This document shows, piece by piece, positions 5,427 through 9,104 of a stretch of 9,104 nt of DNA. The notes beneath the pieces were generated by a model, which ran no database searches, had not been told where the DNA came from, and saw nothing but the letters and a program-made list of their open reading frames with translations. The position numbers and the translations under genes are program-made. How positions within the stretch are numbered: position 1 is the stretch's first letter; each line of letters opens with the position of its first letter. The stretch comes from Chloroflexota bacterium (GTDB taxonomy: Bacteria; Chloroflexota; Chloroflexia; Thermomicrobiales; UBA6265): assembly GCA_023415845.1 (NCBI GenBank), contig JAEZJB010000142.1:1-9104 (forward strand). The letters are read 5' to 3'.

Positions 5427-6797
5427 TTGCCAGCCCGTCGTAATACTCCCATTACGCTTTCCACGCATTTTGACGAAAGTGAGGAAGGTACGTTCCGGCA
5501 TCTGCCATTCGATTTGCCCACAGGCGTCGAGCAGATACGTGTGCGAGTGGACTATAACGACGAGATTGGATCAGATCCCCGCCTCACTGGTGGAAATACC
5601 CTCGACATCGGTCTCTTCGATCAGCACGGAATAGAAACCGGTAGCGAAGGATTCCGTGGCTGGAGTGGTTCGACAAGGCGCGAAATCGTCATTGGCAAAA
5701 AGTGGTCAACTCCACCCTACCGGGTTGGGAAACCCAATGCTGGAACGTGGAACGTCCTTCTTGGTGCCTACAAGGTTGCCCCGCAAGGTCTCGACGCAAC
5801 GGTCACCATCGAACTTGATCCCGAGATCGATCCGCAATCGCTACCCGCTTCCCCCTCGCTCGAGAGCCTGGAGCGAAAGGAGCTTCGGAAGCCAGCCGAG
5901 AGAAACTGGTACCGGGGCGATCTCCACGCCCATACGCTCTATTCCGACGGCGATGTGACACCTGCGCAACTCATGGCCGCAGCATACGAGGCCGGTCTCG
6001 ACTTCCTCGGCGTCACCGATCACAACCGCGCCCAGACACCAGTCGGACTCGTGCCAGATGGCGAAGGCTGGCCAGTCCTGGTACCAGGCGTGGAAGTCAC
6101 CACCTACGCTGGCCATTTCAACGTTTGGGGCACCGACACCTGGTATGACTTTCGCGACCCGACGCCAAAGGGCCTTCAGGCCGCAGTCAGTGCCGCCCGC
6201 AAGGATGGCGGACTCGTGGCGGTCAATCACCCCAAGCCGTTCGGTCCGGATTGGATCTACCCGGAGGTAACCGGCTTTCACGCCATTGAAGTGTGGAACG
6301 GTTGGTGGTCGGGCTTGAATCCGGTTGCACTTGCCGTATGGGAAGCAGCCCTTCGACGTGGCGAAAAAGTGGTCCTCATCGGTGGCAGCGATGTGCACTT
6401 CCCCAACCGCCCAGGTACTCCAGACAATCCGTTAACGCCGAGCAGGCTTGGCCACCCCACGCTCTGGATTCAGACTCGCAAGCCGCTCTCACCGAAGTCA
6501 ATTCTGGATGCCGTCAAGTCCGGGAATGCCTATCTTTCCGATTCACCAGACGGCCCGGAACTCTATATCTCCCGTGAGGCCGACCTCGTGACAATTCGAA
6601 CGGTGGCAGGCAAAGGCACAGCGCTTGTCCTCGTCGGCGCCACCGGCATCATTGCCACCGAAGCGATCACCGAAGACGACCAGAGCTGGAGTTTTGCGGT
6701 CAACATACTCGGCAAGGGTCAACCATACGTTCGAGCGCAATTGCTGGGCGAAGCCGGGGAGATGCGAGCGCTATCCAACGCACTCTGGCTCCGATAG
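5427..6797 (+). CDS. PHP-domain metallohydrolase, CehA/McbA type
   Basis: This 456-residue protein starts at TTG 5427 with GAAGGA (5413-5418) 8 nt upstream. Residues 1-140 form a beta-rich N-terminal domain. The PHP (polymerase and histidinol phosphatase) metallohydrolase domain follows with its metal motifs in order: DLHAHTLYSDG (H167, H169), VTDHN (D198, H199), GVEVTT (E223), GHFNVWG (H230), VNHPKP (H268) and GGSDVHF (D322, H324). These are the expected ligands of a two- or three-metal centre. A C-terminal stretch of about 90 residues, again beta-rich, closes the protein. The order matches CehA/McbA-type hydrolases, some of which cleave carbamate or phosphoester bonds; the substrate cannot be read from the sequence. 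There is no signal peptide, so it should act in the cytoplasm. It is convergent with the hypothetical gene to its right, with a 37-bp gap. Confidence 0.85.
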   Translation: MPARRNTPITLSTHFDESEEGTFRHLPFDLPTGVEQIRVRVDYNDEIGSDPRLTGGNTLDIGLFDQHGIETGSEGFRGWSGSTRREIVIGKKWSTPPYRVGKPNAGTWNVLLGAYKVAPQGLDATVTIELDPEIDPQSLPASPSLESLERKELRKPAERNWYRGDLHAHTLYSDGDVTPAQLMAAAYEAGLDFLGVTDHNRAQTPVGLVPDGEGWPVLVPGVEVTTYAGHFNVWGTDTWYDFRDPTPKGLQAAVSAARKDGGLVAVNHPKPFGPDWIYPEVTGFHAIEVWNGWWSGLNPVALAVWEAALRRGEKVVLIGGSDVHFPNRPGTPDNPLTPSRLGHPTLWIQTRKPLSPKSILDAVKSGNAYLSDSPDGPELYISREADLVTIRTVAGKGTALVLVGATGIIATEAITEDDQSWSFAVNILGKGQPYVRAQLLGEAGEMRALSNALWLR

Positions 6798-6834
6798 CCT
6801 CATACTCAAACGATCATCGCCAAAGCCAATGAAC

Positions 6835-7269
6835 CTACCACTCGTCTTCTTCCTCATCGCGCGGAAGCCAGCCGGGACGCCAGGGATTGTCTCCTGGAAC
6901 CTGTCGCCCGCCGAGATGTTCGCGCTCGCTATGGTCGAGCTCGGCGAGTTCAACCATCCTGTCGATCATGCCGTCGACGCTGGCTTCTCCATCATGGAAG
7001 CGGAAGCGACCAAGCTCATGGAGCATCGTGGCGCCCGGGTCGAAATGCTCGCCCTGAAACGCGAGCATGGAAATCCGGGCAAGACGGGGATCGTCAGCCG
7101 GCAGCCTCGCTATGGCTCCAGCCAATTCTTCAAGACCGGCTGCGGACCGATTCGAGCGTTGGGCCACATGCGCGCCCAAACCTAGAAGGTCCTGGCGGCC
7201 ACGTTCCCGACGCCAATCGGCAATCGACAGAATTCGCTCAGTGATCATGCTCCGAACATCATTCGCCAT
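6835..7269 (-). CDS. Hypothetical protein, small, acidic and hydrophilic
   Basis: I do not recognise this 144-residue product. It starts at ATG 7269 with GAGG about 8 nt upstream and ends 37 bp from the hydrolase stop. It is hydrophilic throughout, with no signal peptide or membrane segment and no cysteine. Residues 1-55 look helical and basic (ERILSIADWRRERGRQDLL). A middle segment has LPADDPRLARISMLAFQGEHFDPG, then helices rich in Glu and Asp (VDGMIDRMVELAELDHSERE), and the tail is very acidic (DEEEDEW). It lies 45 bp downstream of the membrane-anchored small protein on the same strand, so the two are probably one operon. A cytoplasmic partner of that protein is possible but unproven. Coding character is supported by the long frame, a usable ribosome binding site and tight packing. 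Confidence 0.65.
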   Translation of the reverse strand: MANDVRSMITERILSIADWRRERGRQDLLGLGAHVAQRSNRSAAGLEELAGAIARLPADDPRLARISMLAFQGEHFDPGATMLHELGRFRFHDGEASVDGMIDRMVELAELDHSEREHLGGRQVPGDNPWRPGWLPRDEEEDEW

Positions 7270-7314
7270 TCGATTCGCCTCGCAGGATTAGCCGCATGCA
7301 GGTTTCCGTCGAAG

Positions 7315-7767
7315 CTAGAAGATGACTGCAAGCAGAAACACAATCACGAGCAGTATCAGGATGGCTGCACCGATCTTCATAATCGGCAGGGTCTGTGTAG
7401 GCGCAGCCTGGACTGGTTCACTGGCTTCCATGTTCGATCCGCTTGACCGAAACTCGGAAAACGGAAACAACTCCTGACGCTCTTCGCGAGCCAGTTCGAA
7501 GCGCAGAATGCGGTCGGCAAGAATGTCGGCATCCATCTCCGCCCAGTCAAAATCGTAGCCAGCCCAACGCCGCTCAAGATCCACGATCGTCGCCAGCACG
7601 GATCCTTCTGCCTGTTCCGCCCCGTCCATTGCCAGGGCGTAAAGTCGCTGGTCTCGCTCTATATCATTGAGCAGTGACTCTCGCACTTCCCGCGCAGATT
7701 TGCCCGAAAGTTCGGGATGCCACTCAAAGACCACGCCATCGGTGCTCGGCCCCGAACCTTCCGTCAC
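7315..7767 (-). CDS. Hypothetical protein with C-terminal membrane anchor
   Basis: The 150-residue product starts at GTG 7767 with a near-perfect ribosome binding site AAGGAG (7779-7774) at 6-nt spacing, strong support for a real gene. Residues 1-110 are acidic and helical (SAREVRESLLNDIERDQRLY, DLERRWAGYDFDWAEMDADI, ELAREERQEL). Residues 111-129 form a Ser/Pro/Ala/Thr linker. Residues 130-150 are a single hydrophobic helix (KIGAAILILLVIVFLLAVIF) that ends the protein, so it is a tail-anchored membrane protein with its bulk probably facing the cytoplasm. There is no signal peptide. I cannot assign a family. It lies 108 bp downstream of malic enzyme and 45 bp upstream of the second hypothetical gene, all on the same strand. 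Confidence 0.75.
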   Translation of the reverse strand: MTEGSGPSTDGVVFEWHPELSGKSAREVRESLLNDIERDQRLYALAMDGAEQAEGSVLATIVDLERRWAGYDFDWAEMDADILADRILRFELAREERQELFPFSEFRSSGSNMEASEPVQAAPTQTLPIMKIGAAILILLVIVFLLAVIF

Positions 7768-7818
7768 AAACCGCTCCTTTTCCAGAGATAGTCTTGTCAG
7801 TCATATTCACGAGCGAGC

Positions 7819-7844
7819 CAGGTTGATCCTTCGCTTCCAACCTG
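7819..7844. repeat. 7-bp inverted repeat downstream of malic enzyme
   Basis: CAGGTTG (7819-7825) and CAACCTG (7838-7844) are exact reverse complements with a 12-nt loop. It lies between the malic enzyme stop and the next gene's ribosome binding site. No T tract follows on the minus strand, so it is at best a weak or factor-dependent terminator, or a processing site inside an operon. Confidence 0.35.
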
Positions 7845-7875
7845 TGGAATGCGGCCTCCGGGCAGGTCCTGGAGT

Positions 7876-9104
7876 CTACAGCGCGATCGTGCCTTCATAA
7901 ACGAGGTCGCGACAGCGCATCTCGATCTCTGCCGGATCAATCTCGACCCTCGCGAGACCCTGCTCCTGCGCCATACGAGCCACGGCCGCCGCCACTCGCG
8001 GCGCCACCCGCAGGTCGAGGCTGTCTGGTATCAGGAATTCAGGCGAGAGCTTGTCTGCGGTCACGAGGTCAGCGATGGCATGGGCTGCCGCGATCTTCAT
8101 CTCATCCGAGATCGTACGCGCCCGCACATCCAGTGCGCCGCGGAAGACACCAGGGAATGCTAGGGAGTTGTTGATCTGATTTGGATAGTCGCTACGACCG
8201 GTGGCGACGGCGAACGCTCCCCCTTCGCGTGCGAGGTCCGGTGTAATCTCAGGCGTGGGGTTGGCCAGCGCGAAAATCATCGGTTCAGGAGCCATCGTGC
8301 GAATCATGGCTGCCGTGAGCGTACCTGGCGCCGAAAGACCCACAAATACGTCGGCTCCAGTCAGGACGTCGGCAAGTGACCCGGTCAGATCACTCCGATT
8401 CGTAATCTCGGCGAGTGAGCGCTTGGATTCATCCAGACCAGGGCGGCCGCGATAGATGGCACCTGCACGATCACAGACAATCACATCGGCCACACCCACG
8501 GCGTGCAGCAGCCTCGCCACTGCCACGCCAGCCGCTCCAGCTCCATTGATCACGATCTTGAGGTCGCTGATTCCAACATTCCGCAATCGGGCAGCATTCA
8601 GCAGCCCGGCGAGAACAACGATGGCCGTGCCATGCTGATCGTCGTGGAAGACAGGCATATCCAGCCTGGCACGCAGCTTCTCTTCGATCTCAAAGCAGCG
8701 AGGAGCTGAAATGTCCTCGAGATTCACGCCGCCAAATGAGGGAGAAATATTGACGACGGCGTCAACAATGTCGTCAGGATCGCGTGACGCAAGGCAAATC
8801 GGAAACGCTTCGACACCAGCCAATGTCTGGAACAGAACTGCCTTCCCTTCCATGACGGGTAAGCCTGCCTGTGGGCCAATGTCGCCAAGACCAAGCACCG
8901 CCGATCCGTCAGTCACAATGGCCACCAGGTTCCCCTTGGCCGTAATCTCGGTCACACTTGATGGATCATCACGGATCACGTGGGCGGGAACCAGCGCTTT
9001 TGGCGGGACATACAACATGTTGAGGATGTGATGATCCCGAATGGGGATCTTGCTCCGAACTTCGAGGATGCCATGGTGCCGCTCGCGAAGATCAATTGCT
9101 TCTT
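7876..9104 (-). CDS. NAD(P)-dependent malic enzyme (5' end beyond the window)
   Basis: The frame is open to the right edge: codons upstream of the internal Met at 9018 read HHGILEVRSKIPIRDHHILN, matching the conserved malic enzyme N-terminus (HRGK-EVRSKVP-RD--DLS), so the true start lies outside. The enzyme decarboxylates malate to pyruvate with NAD(P)H formation in the cytoplasm. Visible signatures are TAKGNLVAIVTDGSAVLGLGDIGP, the catalytic lysine in MEGKAVLF (near 8844), the metal-binding VNLEDISAPRCFEIE (Glu-Asp near 8718) and FHDDQHGTA. The nucleotide-binding INGAGAAGVAVARLL follows near 8544, with a VIVCDRAG acidic turn, then ANPTPEI and SDYPNQINN. The stop is TAG at 7878-7876. The short bacterial form of about 400-480 residues fits. 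The catalytic-tyrosine region reads LYVPPKAL instead of the usual AYTPGVAE, keeping Tyr but changing its neighbours. No C-terminal phosphotransacetylase-like domain is present. Confidence 0.94.
   Translation of the reverse strand, partial: EAIDLRERHHGILEVRSKIPIRDHHILNMLYVPPKALVPAHVIRDDPSSVTEITAKGNLVAIVTDGSAVLGLGDIGPQAGLPVMEGKAVLFQTLAGVEAFPICLASRDPDDIVDAVVNISPSFGGVNLEDISAPRCFEIEEKLRARLDMPVFHDDQHGTAIVVLAGLLNAARLRNVGISDLKIVINGAGAAGVAVARLLHAVGVADVIVCDRAGAIYRGRPGLDESKRSLAEITNRSDLTGSLADVLTGADVFVGLSAPGTLTAAMIRTMAPEPMIFALANPTPEITPDLAREGGAFAVATGRSDYPNQINNSLAFPGVFRGALDVRARTISDEMKIAAAHAIADLVTADKLSPEFLIPDSLDLRVAPRVAAAVARMAQEQGLARVEIDPAEIEMRCRDLVYEGTIAL

Noticed and set aside
5841..6398. 185-codon minus-strand open frame opposite the PHP hydrolase
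   Set aside because: It is antisense to the metal-binding motifs of the real gene and shows no family features.
1..9104. Search for tRNA, rRNA, riboswitch, insertion sequence, phage or defence genes
   Set aside because: No cloverleaf with TTCGA-type arm and CCA end, no transposase or integrase motif, and no known riboswitch core could be seen by eye on either strand.

Overview
The window is ordinary bacterial chromosome of moderately high GC (about 57-60% by eye) with compact genes on both strands. No rRNA, tRNA, insertion sequence or CRISPR array is visible. Several protein features resemble what I know from Chloroflexota of the Thermomicrobia/Sphaerobacter type: a secreted cupin-like protein with a Pro/Thr/Glu-rich linker, and frequent TTG/GTG starts. 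This placement is inference from general impression, not a database match.

Layout, left to right. (1) Positions 1-507, minus strand: the first 68 codons of a DAHP-synthase-like gene (entry to aromatic amino acid synthesis). It is preceded by an apparently complete transcription-attenuation control region: a promoter (TTGACA/TACGCT), a 27-codon leader peptide with a Leu/Val-rich run and one Trp, two Phe and one Tyr, and an intrinsic terminator upstream of the gene. (2) 510-1170: no convincing gene, but several inverted and tandem repeats. (3) 1172-1970, plus strand: superoxide dismutase with an extended -10 promoter, a hairpin in the 5' leader and a 16-bp-stem terminator. (4) 2066-3526, plus strand: a secreted, probably calcium-binding protein with six thrombospondin type-3-like loops. 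(5) 3527-3707: a convergent intergenic region with a long inverted repeat and a 19-bp near-perfect hairpin. (6) 3708-5069, minus strand: type II NADH dehydrogenase. (7) 5070-5426: a divergent control region with a tandem 12-mer. (8) 5427-6797, plus strand: a PHP-family metallohydrolase of CehA/McbA type. (9) 6835-7767, minus strand: two unrecognised small proteins, one with a C-terminal membrane anchor, probably co-transcribed. (10) 7876-9104, minus strand: NAD(P)-dependent malic enzyme, cut off by the window edge at its N-terminus.

The genes form no single pathway. Loosely, superoxide dismutase, NDH-2 and malic enzyme fit aerobic respiratory metabolism (superoxide removal, NADH oxidation, malate to pyruvate with NAD(P)H). 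I see no defence, phage or secondary-metabolite system. The observation most worth following is the attenuator, because its leader looks tuned to leucine/valine while the gene after it looks aromatic.
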